Below are positions 41,903-50,252 of a stretch of DNA of 64,000 nt, piece after piece (the first letter of the stretch is position 1; every line of letters begins with the position of its first letter). Where the stretch lies: NCBI RefSeq assembly GCF_900112355.1, contig NZ_FOLM01000012.1, positions 1 to 64,000 of the forward strand. Reading direction: 5' to 3'. Origin of the DNA: Streptomyces aidingensis (GTDB lineage Bacteria > Actinomycetota > Actinomycetes > Streptomycetales > Streptomycetaceae). Under the pieces are notes generated by a model. That model worked only from the letters and a program-made list of their open reading frames with translations. It was not told the origin of the DNA and ran no database searches. The position numbers and the translations under genes were made by a program.

Positions 41903-42318
41903 GAGTCAGTGAAGTGCTGGTCCCGGCCCGCGAGGTAGACCCGTGCCTGGTCCCGCGCCTCCGCGCGCAGCACCACGGAGCCGGCCGTCTGCCTCGGCTC
42001 CGCCGCCTCGGCCGCGGGCCGCAGATGCTCCTCCAGCAGCGCGCGCAGACCGGCCGCGGCCTCCGGGTCGCCGTCCAGGAACTGCTGGAGACGGTGCCGC
42101 CAGGCGTCGGCCACGTCCCGGTGGGTGCCCTGGTCGCCGCACTCATGCGCCGCCAGCACCCGGCGCCGGTCCGTGTCCAGGTCGGCCGCCACCTCCTCGG
42201 CCCGCTCCGGGCGGCCTCGCCGCCACCAGCCCACCGTTGCCGTACGGGCCTGCTGCCAGGCATCGGAGGCCATCGCCCCCACCAGCGCCGTCCCCACCGC
42301 CAGAGCCAACGAGTCCAT
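41899..42318 (-). CDS. Small partner protein of the NB-ARC STAND regulator
   Basis: A 139-residue helical protein beginning MDSLALAVGTALVGAMASDA and AWQQARTATVGWWRRGRPE. The C-terminus ends RDQARVYLAGRDQHFTDS, close to the N-terminal EIYAAAGDMHIV of the NB-ARC protein, suggesting that the two were once one unit or share a docking site. Proteins of this kind precede many actinobacterial NB-ARC genes. It is translated in tight coupling (ATGA). The function is inferred to be a sensor or adaptor. Confidence 0.7.
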   Translation of the reverse strand: MDSLALAVGTALVGAMASDAWQQARTATVGWWRRGRPERAEEVAADLDTDRRRVLAAHECGDQGTHRDVADAWRHRLQQFLDGDPEAAAGLRALLEEHLRPAAEAAEPRQTAGSVVLRAEARDQARVYLAGRDQHFTDS

Positions 42319-42577
42319 CGCATTCCCTTGTGTGTAAATTGCATAAAGAGACCGGCTTTGGCCGGTTACCGCCCCACCGACGCCACCGTATGAGGGGGCA
42401 AGCGCCCCTCACAGTCCTTTCCGCCCAATCCACGCTTTGGTGACCGGTAATAGGCCCACAGCAAGTGCCAGTCCCGGCGCGGCGCGGCGGCCGGCACCCT
42501 GGTTCTGCCCCCCACCCGGCCGGGTGGGGCGGGAGAAACGGGGAACCGGGGAGGGGAGCGAGGTGAGGGAGGTCGGC

Positions 42578-44017
42578 ATGGGTGCGACGGCCGCTGCGGC
42601 GGCGGCGGAGTACACGGAGGAGAGCCCCTACCGGTTCCGGATCGCGCGGCGCGACCCGATGCGGGTGGACGGGGTCGTCTTCGCCTCCCGCGAACTGCTG
42701 CGGGACGCGGAGAGATCGCTCCAGCAGGTGGTCAATGTGGCCACCCTGCCCGGCATCGTGGGCGCCTCCTACGCCATGCCGGACATCCACTGGGGCTACG
42801 GCTTCCCCATCGGCGGGGTGGCGGCCACGGACGTGGAGGCGGGCGGGGTGGTCTCGCCGGGCGGCGTGGGGTTCGACATCTCCTGCGGGGTGCGGCTGCT
42901 GGCCGCCGATCTCGACCGGCGCGGGCTGGCGCCGGAGCTGGGCGCGGTGATGGACGGCCTGGGCGAGGTCATCCCGCGCGGCGCCGGGCCCGGCGGGGTC
43001 TGGCAGGTGCGCGGCCCGGCGGAGCTGGAGAAGATCATGGCGGGCGGCTCCCGCTACGCGGTGGAGCAGGGCCACGGCGACGAGCGGGACCTGCGCCGCT
43101 GCGAGGACGGCGGCGCGGTGGCCGGCGCCGACCCGGAGCAGGTGAGCGGGCGGGCCCGGGAACGCGGTCTCGGCCAGGTCGGCAGCCTGGGCTCGGGCAA
43201 TCACTTCCTGGAGGTGCAGCAGGTCGCCGAGGTCTACGACGACGCGGTGGCGCGGGCCTTCGGGCTGGCCGCCGGCCAGGTCTGTGTGATGATCCACTGC
43301 GGCTCGCGCGGCCTGGGCCACCAGATCTGTTCCGACCATGTGCGGGCCATGGACCGGGCCATGGCCAGGTACGGCATCACCGTGCCGGACCGGCAGCTCG
43401 CCTGCGCGCCGGTGGACTTCCCGGAGGGCCGGGCCTATCTCGGTGCGATGGCCGCCGCCGCCAACTACGGGCGGGCCAACCGCCAGCTGCTGGCCGAGGC
43501 GGCGCGCCGGATCTTCCGCCGCGAGACCGGCGCCCGGCTCAGCCTGGTCTACGACGTGTCGCACAATCTGGCCAAGACCGAGGAACATCCGGTGGACGGG
43601 GAGCGGCGGCGGCTGTGCGTGCACCGCAAGGGCGCCACCCGGGCCTTTCCGCCCGGCCATCCGGAGCTGCCGGAGGAGCTGCGCGACGCCGGGCAGCCGG
43701 TGCTGATCCCCGGCACCATGGGCACCTCCTCCCATGTGCTGACCGGCGTGCCGGGCGGCGCGGCCTTCCACTCCACCTGTCATGGCGCGGGCCGGGTGAT
43801 GAGCCGCCACCAGGCCGCCCGCGCCATCGGCGGCCGGGAGCTGCGGGCCCGGCTGGAATCGGACGGCGTCGCGGTGCGGTCCGCCTCCTGGCGCGGCCTG
43901 GCCGAGGAGACCCCGGAGGCGTACAAGGACGTCACCGAGGTGGTCGCGGCGAGCGAGGGCGCCGGCCTGTGCCGCCGGGTGGCCCGGCTGATCCCGCTGG
44001 GCGTGGTCAAGGGCTGA
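42578..44017 (+). CDS. rtcB: RtcB family RNA ligase
   Basis: A 479-residue GTP- and Mn2+-dependent ligase joining 2',3'-cyclic phosphate and 5'-OH RNA ends. Family signatures are YAMPDIHWGYGFPIGGV, SPGGVGFDISCGVRLL (metal-binding Asp100 and Cys103), GSLGSGNHFLEVQ, IHCGSRGLGHQ, the H-rich DVSHNLAK and the guanylylated-His region STCHGAGRVMSR. All are intact. Start options are the ATG at 42578 (GGGAGG site) and a GTG at 42563. The archease gene lies just downstream on the other strand, and the two proteins are known partners. Confidence 0.95.
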   Translation: MGATAAAAAAEYTEESPYRFRIARRDPMRVDGVVFASRELLRDAERSLQQVVNVATLPGIVGASYAMPDIHWGYGFPIGGVAATDVEAGGVVSPGGVGFDISCGVRLLAADLDRRGLAPELGAVMDGLGEVIPRGAGPGGVWQVRGPAELEKIMAGGSRYAVEQGHGDERDLRRCEDGGAVAGADPEQVSGRARERGLGQVGSLGSGNHFLEVQQVAEVYDDAVARAFGLAAGQVCVMIHCGSRGLGHQICSDHVRAMDRAMARYGITVPDRQLACAPVDFPEGRAYLGAMAAAANYGRANRQLLAEAARRIFRRETGARLSLVYDVSHNLAKTEEHPVDGERRRLCVHRKGATRAFPPGHPELPEELRDAGQPVLIPGTMGTSSHVLTGVPGGAAFHSTCHGAGRVMSRHQAARAIGGRELRARLESDGVAVRSASWRGLAEETPEAYKDVTEVVAASEGAGLCRRVARLIPLGVVKG

Positions 44018-44085
44018 GCACGCGGCGCGACGGCGCGGAGGAGGGCGTGGACCGTGGACGATGCCACGCCGGCCGCGCGTCGTGG

Positions 44086-44505
44086 TCAGACGTCGACGGT
44101 GGCGGCGCAGGACCAGCCGGAAGGGGCGGGGGAGAGGTGGAGCTCGTTCCAGGAGACGGCCTTGGGGACGGCGCCGGTGATCTCCACGGAGTCCAGGCCG
44201 GTGACGGAGAGGCGGACCTCCAGGCCGCCTTCCGTGCGCTCCGCCGCCGCCTCCACCGGCACCTCGCCGTGCACATCCAGCCGGAACAGCACGTCCTCCA
44301 GCAGCGCGGCCAGCAGCTCGTCATCGCTCCGCCCGGTCGGCCGCAGCCGCCGCACGGCCCGCGGCCGGGCCCCGGAGAGGTCGGCGAAACAGCCCACCAG
44401 GCCCGCCACCGCCTGGGCCAGGCACTCCTCCCGGGTGGCGCCCCACGCCTCGATCCGCACATCCGCGGTATGCGGCACCGCCCGGTGCCCGCCGCTGCCG
44501 TCCAT
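44086..44505 (-). CDS. Archease family protein, RtcB activator
   Basis: A 139-residue archease, which helps RtcB guanylylation and turnover. HTADVRIEAWGATREECLAQ near residues 12-31 carries the conserved His and Asp that bind metal. The fold also shows LLAALLEDVLFRLDV and, near the end, KAVSWNELHLSP. The C-terminal acidic residue cluster is replaced by a short ATVDV. It is convergent with rtcB with a 68-bp gap. The ATG at 44505 was chosen because the conserved domain starts near it. Confidence 0.9.
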   Translation of the reverse strand: MDGSGGHRAVPHTADVRIEAWGATREECLAQAVAGLVGCFADLSGARPRAVRRLRPTGRSDDELLAALLEDVLFRLDVHGEVPVEAAAERTEGGLEVRLSVTGLDSVEITGAVPKAVSWNELHLSPAPSGWSCAATVDV

Positions 44506-44710
44506 GCCATCGCCGCCCCGGTCCGCCCCGGTCCGCTCCGGTCCGCTCCGGCCCGGCGGGTACCGCACGGCCCGCTGTCCGAAACGGGAGCGCCGAGGGG
44601 TGGCCGGTGCGCGCCGCGGGAACCCTGGACGAACGGTATGCGTCGGAGCCGGGTGAGGCGCCGTCCCGGCGGCGCACGGCGGTCCGGCGGTCGGCGAAGG
44701 GGGAACCGCT

Positions 44711-46939
44711 ATGAACCTCAGCCAGGTACGGAATCCGTTCGACTACGCCAACCCGGTCAGCGAACCCCACCTGTTCGCGGGCCGGGGCAGGGAACTCGGC
44801 CAGATCGACTATCTGCTGGAGCAGACCGACCGGGACCGCCCGGTCGGCTACATCGCGCTGCACGGGGAACGCGCCGCCGGCAAGACCAGCCTGCTCAATA
44901 TGACGGAGTTACTGGCCCGGCGGCGCTCCCGGCTCACGGTGCGCATCCAGCTCTCCCCCGGCGACGACGACCCGGCGGCCTTCTTCCGCAAGTTCTACGA
45001 GGAACTGATCGGCGCGGTGGCCGGGGAGGCCGGCCTGACCGCGCCGGACGGCCGGCCCGTCACCTCCCGCCTGGTCCGGCGCCTCTTCGACGGCGCCGAG
45101 CGGGACCCGGACTTCCCGCTGGAGTTCCCGGAGAGCCTGGCGCAGTCCGGGCGCGTCTCCGAAATGGCGCTGCGCGCCGATCTGGAACTGCTCACCGCCC
45201 GCCTCGGCCGCTCCGTGGCGGTGCTGATCGACGAGGCCCAGATCCTGGCCGGCCGCGAGGACGTGCTCTCCGTGCTGCGTTCCCTGGGCATGCGGCTGCG
45301 CGGCTATCTCTTCGTGCTGGCCGGCACCTCCGAGCTGCTGCCCGGTATCCAGCGGGTCTTCGCCCCGATCCTGCGGCAGTTCGTGATGGTGAAGGTGGAG
45401 CGGTTCTCGGAGGGCGCCGAGGTGCAGCACTGCCTGGCCAAGCCGCTGGCCGCGCTCGGTCTCGAACTGCACGACTGCTTCGCCCATCCGCACACCGCCG
45501 TCGCCGATCTGCTCCGGCTCACCGACGGCAACCCCTACGAGATCCAGCTCTACGGCTATGTGATGTTCAGCCGCTGGCAGACGGGCGTGACCGGGCAGAT
45601 GGAGCTGACCACCGAGACCCTGGAGGAGGTGCGCTCGCTGCTGGAGGCGGGTTCCGAGGCGGGCCGGCACAGCCCGGTGGTGGCGGCGCTGCGCGGCATG
45701 TCCGCGAAGCGGCTGTGGGTCTTCAACGCCCTGTGCTCCTCGCTGGACGGCGCGGGCGTGGACGAGCTCTGGCTCGCCCACTCGCTGGCCGCGCCGCCGC
45801 CGGTCACCCGGGACGAATTCGACCGCTTTCACCAGGAGTTTCTGGCCGAGGGGCTGCTGGAGACGCGGGACGGCGCGGTCCGGCTCGGCGGCGGCGCCGG
45901 CATGTTCGAGGAGATCTACACCCGGCTGTGGACGCTGAGCCGCCCGGACCGGCCCGCCCATCCGCCCCTGCTCAGCCGGCTGAGCGCCGAGCTCCAGCTC
46001 TCCCGCCAGTTGGAGAACCTGCTGCGCGACATCCTCCCTCCGGACGCCCGCCTGCTGCGGACCTGCTGTCTGGGCATGGCCCCCGAGCATCTGGAGGAGG
46101 GCCTGTCCGCGCTGGACAGCCTGGCGGTGGAGGACGGCCGGCCGCCGAGCTTCACCGTGGCCTTCCTGCATGCCGCGATCCTGCGCTGCGGCATGCCGTC
46201 GGCGCTCGATCTGACCACGTTGACCTGCACCTTCGGCGGTGTCACGGCGGTGCGCTGGGCGGTGGCGGCGGACAGCGCGGAGTTCGAGGCCGGAGCTCAC
46301 CCGGGGTTCCTCGCCGCGCAGCGGCGGGTGCGGGCGCTGGGCGGCGAACTGCTGGCCGAACGCACCCGGCAGCCGCTCAAGCCCTGGCGGCGGATCATCG
46401 ACTGGCTGGTGGCGGTGGCCACCGACGACATGCGCAAGGAGATGGCCCAGGCGCACGACTCGGCGGTCTACACCGCCTACGCCGCCGGCGATCTGCCGGC
46501 CGCCGAGGAGCATCTGCGCACCGCCTTCCAGCTCGCGCCCGCGTGGCACAGCGCCAACAACCTCGGCTATGTGATGCTGCGGGACGGCCGGGCCGGTGAG
46601 GCGCTGGAATGGGCGGAGCGGGCCCTGGACCAGGCCGGGATGCCCGTGGACCGGGCGCTGAGCCGGTTCAACGCGGCCATGGCCGAGGTGCTCGGGGGCG
46701 ATCTGGCCGCCGCCCGGGAGCGGCTTGCCCTGGCCCGGGAGGAACTGTCGGCCGTCCCGGACATCGGCCACCACTGCGCCTATCTCCTGGTGCCCCGGTT
46801 CCGGGACGGTGAGCTGACGCTGCACGAGGTGGCGGACCCGGATCTGGGCGAGAAGATCGCCGAGGCCGCCGAACTGGTGGAGCTGGCCGAGCGCTACCGC
46901 AGGCTTCAGGGCGCGGGGCCGGGCCCGGACCGCTCCTGA
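44711..46939 (+). CDS. AAA/STAND-type ATPase with C-terminal helical repeats
   Basis: A 742-residue ATPase. FAGRGRELGQIDYLLEQ is the N-terminal P-loop neighbour typical of the Orc/STAND group, followed by Walker A HGERAAGKTS (Lys58), Walker B VAVLIDEAQI (Asp174/Glu175) and ALRADLELLTARLG. Residues ~250-700 form a winged-helix and helical-repeat region. The last ~150 residues are TPR-like: AGDLPAAEEHLRTAFQLAPA, AGEALEWAERALDQAG. It likely senses a signal and relays it. Its 3' end overlaps the convergent pentapeptide-repeat gene by 34 bp. Confidence 0.85.
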   Translation: MNLSQVRNPFDYANPVSEPHLFAGRGRELGQIDYLLEQTDRDRPVGYIALHGERAAGKTSLLNMTELLARRRSRLTVRIQLSPGDDDPAAFFRKFYEELIGAVAGEAGLTAPDGRPVTSRLVRRLFDGAERDPDFPLEFPESLAQSGRVSEMALRADLELLTARLGRSVAVLIDEAQILAGREDVLSVLRSLGMRLRGYLFVLAGTSELLPGIQRVFAPILRQFVMVKVERFSEGAEVQHCLAKPLAALGLELHDCFAHPHTAVADLLRLTDGNPYEIQLYGYVMFSRWQTGVTGQMELTTETLEEVRSLLEAGSEAGRHSPVVAALRGMSAKRLWVFNALCSSLDGAGVDELWLAHSLAAPPPVTRDEFDRFHQEFLAEGLLETRDGAVRLGGGAGMFEEIYTRLWTLSRPDRPAHPPLLSRLSAELQLSRQLENLLRDILPPDARLLRTCCLGMAPEHLEEGLSALDSLAVEDGRPPSFTVAFLHAAILRCGMPSALDLTTLTCTFGGVTAVRWAVAADSAEFEAGAHPGFLAAQRRVRALGGELLAERTRQPLKPWRRIIDWLVAVATDDMRKEMAQAHDSAVYTAYAAGDLPAAEEHLRTAFQLAPAWHSANNLGYVMLRDGRAGEALEWAERALDQAGMPVDRALSRFNAAMAEVLGGDLAAARERLALAREELSAVPDIGHHCAYLLVPRFRDGELTLHEVADPDLGEKIAEAAELVELAERYRRLQGAGPGPDRS

Positions 46940-47745
46940 ACCGGGTCCGTGGCCGGGCGTACCACCAGGCCGTGCTCGCCGGGGGCGAAGCCCTCCGGCC
47001 AGCGGGTGGCGTCGTCGGCCCGGCCGCCGGAGAGCAGCGCCCCGCGCAGATCCGCGCCGCGCAGCACCGCCCCCGACAGATCCGCGCGGCGCAGATCGGC
47101 ACCGTCCAGCCGGGCGCCGGTGAGCACCGCGCAGGTCAGGTCGGCGCCGCGCAGATCGGCACCGTCCAGCCGGGCCCGGACCAGACGGGCGCCGCGCAGC
47201 CGGACATCGGCCAGCCGGGCACCGGCCAGATCGGCGCCGTCCGGCCAGTCCTGCCGGGTCAGCACCGCCAGGGCCGCCGCCACATCCCTGGGCAGCGGTG
47301 CGCTCTCCCCGGCGGCGCCCTCCCGGACGAAGGCGGCCAGGATCTCCGCCACCCGGGCACGTTCCGCCGGGTCGTCCTCGGCGATCCGGTCCAGGGAGTA
47401 GACGCCGCCGAGCCGTGGCGCCACCGCCTTGTCGTCCGCCAGCTGCTCCACGGCGCGGGCGAAGGCGTCGGTGACGGCCACCCGGCGGCTGAGCGTGTGC
47501 TGCTCCCGGCCGATCAGCATCTGCCGCCAGGCCGTCACCGCGCCCGCCACCAGCAGCAGCCCGCCGACCGCCTGGAGCAGCGCGCCCCGCAGGTCGGACT
47601 CGGCGGAGATCCGCTCGCCGGGCTCCAGCTCCGCGGCGCCCGCCGTCCGGTCCAGCAGCAGGCCCGGCAGCGGCCCGAAGGCCAGCACCACCGTGGCCAC
47701 CAGCAGCACCACCCCGGCCCCGAGCGCCACCCGGCGTATCGTCAT
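46906..47745 (-). CDS. Pentapeptide-repeat membrane protein
   Basis: A 279-residue protein. Two membrane helices near residues 5-25 (VALGAGVVLLVATVVLAFGP) and 55-75 (AVGGLLLVAGAVTAW) are followed by a helical part and a right-handed beta-helix of about nine A(D/R)LxG-type pentapeptides (GADLAGARLADVRL, DGADLRRADLSGA). Such repeats often scaffold or mimic nucleic acids. The ATG at 47745 has GAGGGGA upstream; an earlier ATG at 47775 is weaker. It overlaps the 3' end of the AAA gene on the opposite strand. Confidence 0.82.
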   Translation of the reverse strand: MTIRRVALGAGVVLLVATVVLAFGPLPGLLLDRTAGAAELEPGERISAESDLRGALLQAVGGLLLVAGAVTAWRQMLIGREQHTLSRRVAVTDAFARAVEQLADDKAVAPRLGGVYSLDRIAEDDPAERARVAEILAAFVREGAAGESAPLPRDVAAALAVLTRQDWPDGADLAGARLADVRLRGARLVRARLDGADLRGADLTCAVLTGARLDGADLRRADLSGAVLRGADLRGALLSGGRADDATRWPEGFAPGEHGLVVRPATDPVQERSGPGPAP

Positions 47746-47892
47746 CGCGTCCCCTCGCTTCCGCACACCGGCCATCCTGCCCGGTCCGGGGCGTCCCGGG
47801 CCCCGGGGACGGCCCGCGGTCACCGTCCGGTGCCGGTGTTACGTTTCTTCGCGTCGACCGCGGCACTACGGCCACCGAGGGAGGGAGCGACC

Positions 47893-48405
47893 ATGAAGCC
47901 GCCGACCGCTCTGGTGGTGATGGGGGTCTCCGGGTCCGGCAAGAGCACCCTGGCCTCGCTGCTGGCCCAGCGGCTGGGCTGGGAGCTGGTGGAGGCCGAC
48001 GAGCTGCACCCGAGGGCCAGCGTGGCCAAGATGGCCGCCGGGATTCCGCTGACCGACGCCGACCGGCTGCCCTGGCTGGCGCTGATCCGGGACCGGATCG
48101 GCGAGCGGGCCGCCGCCGGGCTGCCCCTGGTGGTGGCCTGTTCGGCGCTCAAGCGGTCCTACCGGGATCTGCTGCGGCAGGCCACCGGGGCCAGGGTCCG
48201 CTTCGTGCATCTGGCCGGCTCCCGGGAGCTGATCGACTCCCGGATGCGGCTGCGGACCGGGCACTTCATGCCGCCGTCCCTGCTCGACTCGCAGTTCCGC
48301 GATCTGGAGCCGCTGGGCGCGGACGAGGACGGCGTCACCGTTCCGCTCGACGGGTCCCCGGAGCGGATGGCGGACACCGCCCTGGACGCTCTCGCCCTGC
48401 CCTGA
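47893..48405 (+). CDS. gntK: Gluconokinase
   Basis: A 170-residue carbohydrate kinase phosphorylating gluconate to 6-phosphogluconate. The Walker A GVSGSGKST at residues 11-19, EADELHPRASVAKMAAGIPL, the DRLPWL motif and CSALKRSYRDLLR are the standard GntK features. FVHLAGSRELIDSRMRLRTG and HFMPPSLLDSQFRDLE complete the family. Length and motifs are complete. The start ATG has GGGAG upstream. It is probably transcribed on its own. Confidence 0.94.
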   Translation: MKPPTALVVMGVSGSGKSTLASLLAQRLGWELVEADELHPRASVAKMAAGIPLTDADRLPWLALIRDRIGERAAAGLPLVVACSALKRSYRDLLRQATGARVRFVHLAGSRELIDSRMRLRTGHFMPPSLLDSQFRDLEPLGADEDGVTVPLDGSPERMADTALDALALP

Positions 48406-48658
48406 CGTCCCGCGGCCCGTGTCCCGCGGGCCCGTGTCCCGCGGCGGGACGGCAGCACGGCGCCCCCGGTCTCTTCCCCCGGGGACGCCGCTCGCTGTCC
48501 ACGCCCTCATCACACCGGCACCGGCTCGCGCTCCGCCACAGTCCCGCTCGCGCCGGGCGGCCCGCCGCCGCGCGGCCGGCGGCGGTGGAGTGGGCGCAGG
48601 CCGCGGGGGCACTCGGCGGGGGAAGGCACGGCGACGGAACGCGAGCGAGGAGGACGCC

Positions 48659-50134
48659 GTGGCGGCAACGATGGTGGACAGGTACAGCGGGTTCGACACC
48701 ATGCCGATCGCGGGCGAATGGCGGGGCGGCACATCGGGGAAGACCCGGGCGGACACCGATCCCTACACCGGGGACGTGCTCACCGAGATCCCGCAGGCCG
48801 GCAAGGACGACCTCGACCGGGCCTACCGGGCGGCGGAGCGCGCCCAGCCCGGCTGGGCGGCCCGGCCCGCGGCCGAGCGCGCCGCGGTGATCGCCCGGGC
48901 GGCGGAGATCCTGGCCGCGCGGCGGGAGGAGCTGGCGGACTGGCTGCGCCGGGAGGCCGGGGCGACCCGCGGCCGGGCGGCCATGGAGCTGGAGCTGGCC
49001 GGGGCCGTCACCGCGCTGGCGGCCCGGCAGGCGGACCGGACCGAGGGCTGGACGCGCACCGGATCGGATCTGCCGGGCAAGGAGAACCGGGTCTACCGGC
49101 GCCCGGCCGGGGTGGTGGCGGTGATCAGCCCCTGGAACTTCCCGGTGCAGCTCTCGAACCGTTCGGTGGCCCCCGCGCTGGCGCTGGGCAATGCCGTGGT
49201 GCTCAAGCCCGCCGGGGACACCCCGGTGACCGGCGGGCTGTTTCTGGCCAAGGTGTACGAGGAGGCGGGCCTGCCGCCCGGGCTGCTCAGCGTGGTGATC
49301 GGCGGCGGCGGGGAGATCGGCGACGCGATGGTGGCGCATCCCGTGCCGCGGGTGGTGTCCTTCACCGGATCGACCCCGGTCGGCAAGGGCATCGCGGCCA
49401 GGGCGGGGCTGAAGCGGCTGGCGCTGGAGCTGGGCGGCAACGGGCCGCTGGTGGTGCTGGACGACGCCGACCCGGACCGGGCGGTGGACGCCGCGCTGTT
49501 CGGCAGCTACCTCCACCAGGGGCAGGTGTGCATGGCGACCAACCGCGTGATCGTGGACGCGGCGCTGTACGACGCCTTTGTCAAGCGCTTCACCGCGGCG
49601 GCTGCCGGGCTGCGCGACGGCGACCCGGCCGACCCGGAGACGCGGATCGGCCCGCTGATCAACTCCGGCCAGCTCGAATCGGTGCGGGAGAAGATCGGGC
49701 GGGCGGTGGCCGAGGGCGCCGAACTCGTCCTCGGCGGCGAGCCCACCGGCCCGACCGGGCAGGTGCTGCCGCCGCATGTGCTGCTGGGCGACAACACCGT
49801 GGCCACCGCGGCCGAGGAGGTCTTCGGCCCGGTGGCCACCCTGATCCGCGCGGCGGACGAGGAGGAGGCGCTGCGGATCGCCAACGACACCGAGTACGGC
49901 CTCTCCAGCGCGGTGTGCACCCGGGACGAGGAACGCGGCCTGCGGTTCGCCCACCGGGTGCGGGCCGGGATGACCCACCTCAACGACACCACCGTGCACG
50001 ATGACGCACATATCGCCTTCGGCGGCGAGAAGGACTCCGGCATCGGCCGGTTCGGCGGCGACTGGGTGGTGGACGAGTTCACCACCCACCACTGGGTGAG
50101 CATCCAGCACGGACCGCGCGAGTACCCCTACTGA
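48659..50134 (+). CDS. Aldehyde dehydrogenase family protein
   Basis: A 491-residue NAD(P)+-dependent aldehyde dehydrogenase from a GTG with GAGGAGG 6 nt upstream; an ATG at 48671 is an alternative. The Rossmann region PWNFPVQL, KPAGDTPVTGG and FTGSTPVGKGIA precede the catalytic Glu in LALELGGNGPLVVLDDADPD and the nucleophile Cys in HQGQVCMATNRVIV. EVFGPVATL is near the C-terminus. All active-site motifs are present. The closest types oxidise aromatic or aliphatic aldehydes. No operon partner is obvious. Confidence 0.93.
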   Translation: MAATMVDRYSGFDTMPIAGEWRGGTSGKTRADTDPYTGDVLTEIPQAGKDDLDRAYRAAERAQPGWAARPAAERAAVIARAAEILAARREELADWLRREAGATRGRAAMELELAGAVTALAARQADRTEGWTRTGSDLPGKENRVYRRPAGVVAVISPWNFPVQLSNRSVAPALALGNAVVLKPAGDTPVTGGLFLAKVYEEAGLPPGLLSVVIGGGGEIGDAMVAHPVPRVVSFTGSTPVGKGIAARAGLKRLALELGGNGPLVVLDDADPDRAVDAALFGSYLHQGQVCMATNRVIVDAALYDAFVKRFTAAAAGLRDGDPADPETRIGPLINSGQLESVREKIGRAVAEGAELVLGGEPTGPTGQVLPPHVLLGDNTVATAAEEVFGPVATLIRAADEEEALRIANDTEYGLSSAVCTRDEERGLRFAHRVRAGMTHLNDTTVHDDAHIAFGGEKDSGIGRFGGDWVVDEFTTHHWVSIQHGPREYPY

Positions 50135-50252
50135 GCGAAAGGGGAAGGACGGCGGGACGTCGGCCCGGTGAACGGCCGTATGCTGTGCGGTGTCCTGGCG
50201 GGGAACGCGGGTCGGCCCCGCCGTGTCCGGTCCGAGAATCCGCAGGGTGCGC

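Noticed and set aside
44909..47875. Minus-strand open frame of 988 codons opposite the AAA/TPR gene
   Set aside because: It is an antisense shadow; the plus strand has an intact P-loop ATPase.
48406..48450. Repeated CCCGTGTCCCGCGG blocks after gluconokinase
   Set aside because: Short GC-rich repeats with a possible weak hairpin. There is no clear terminator structure or gene, so it was not listed as a feature.
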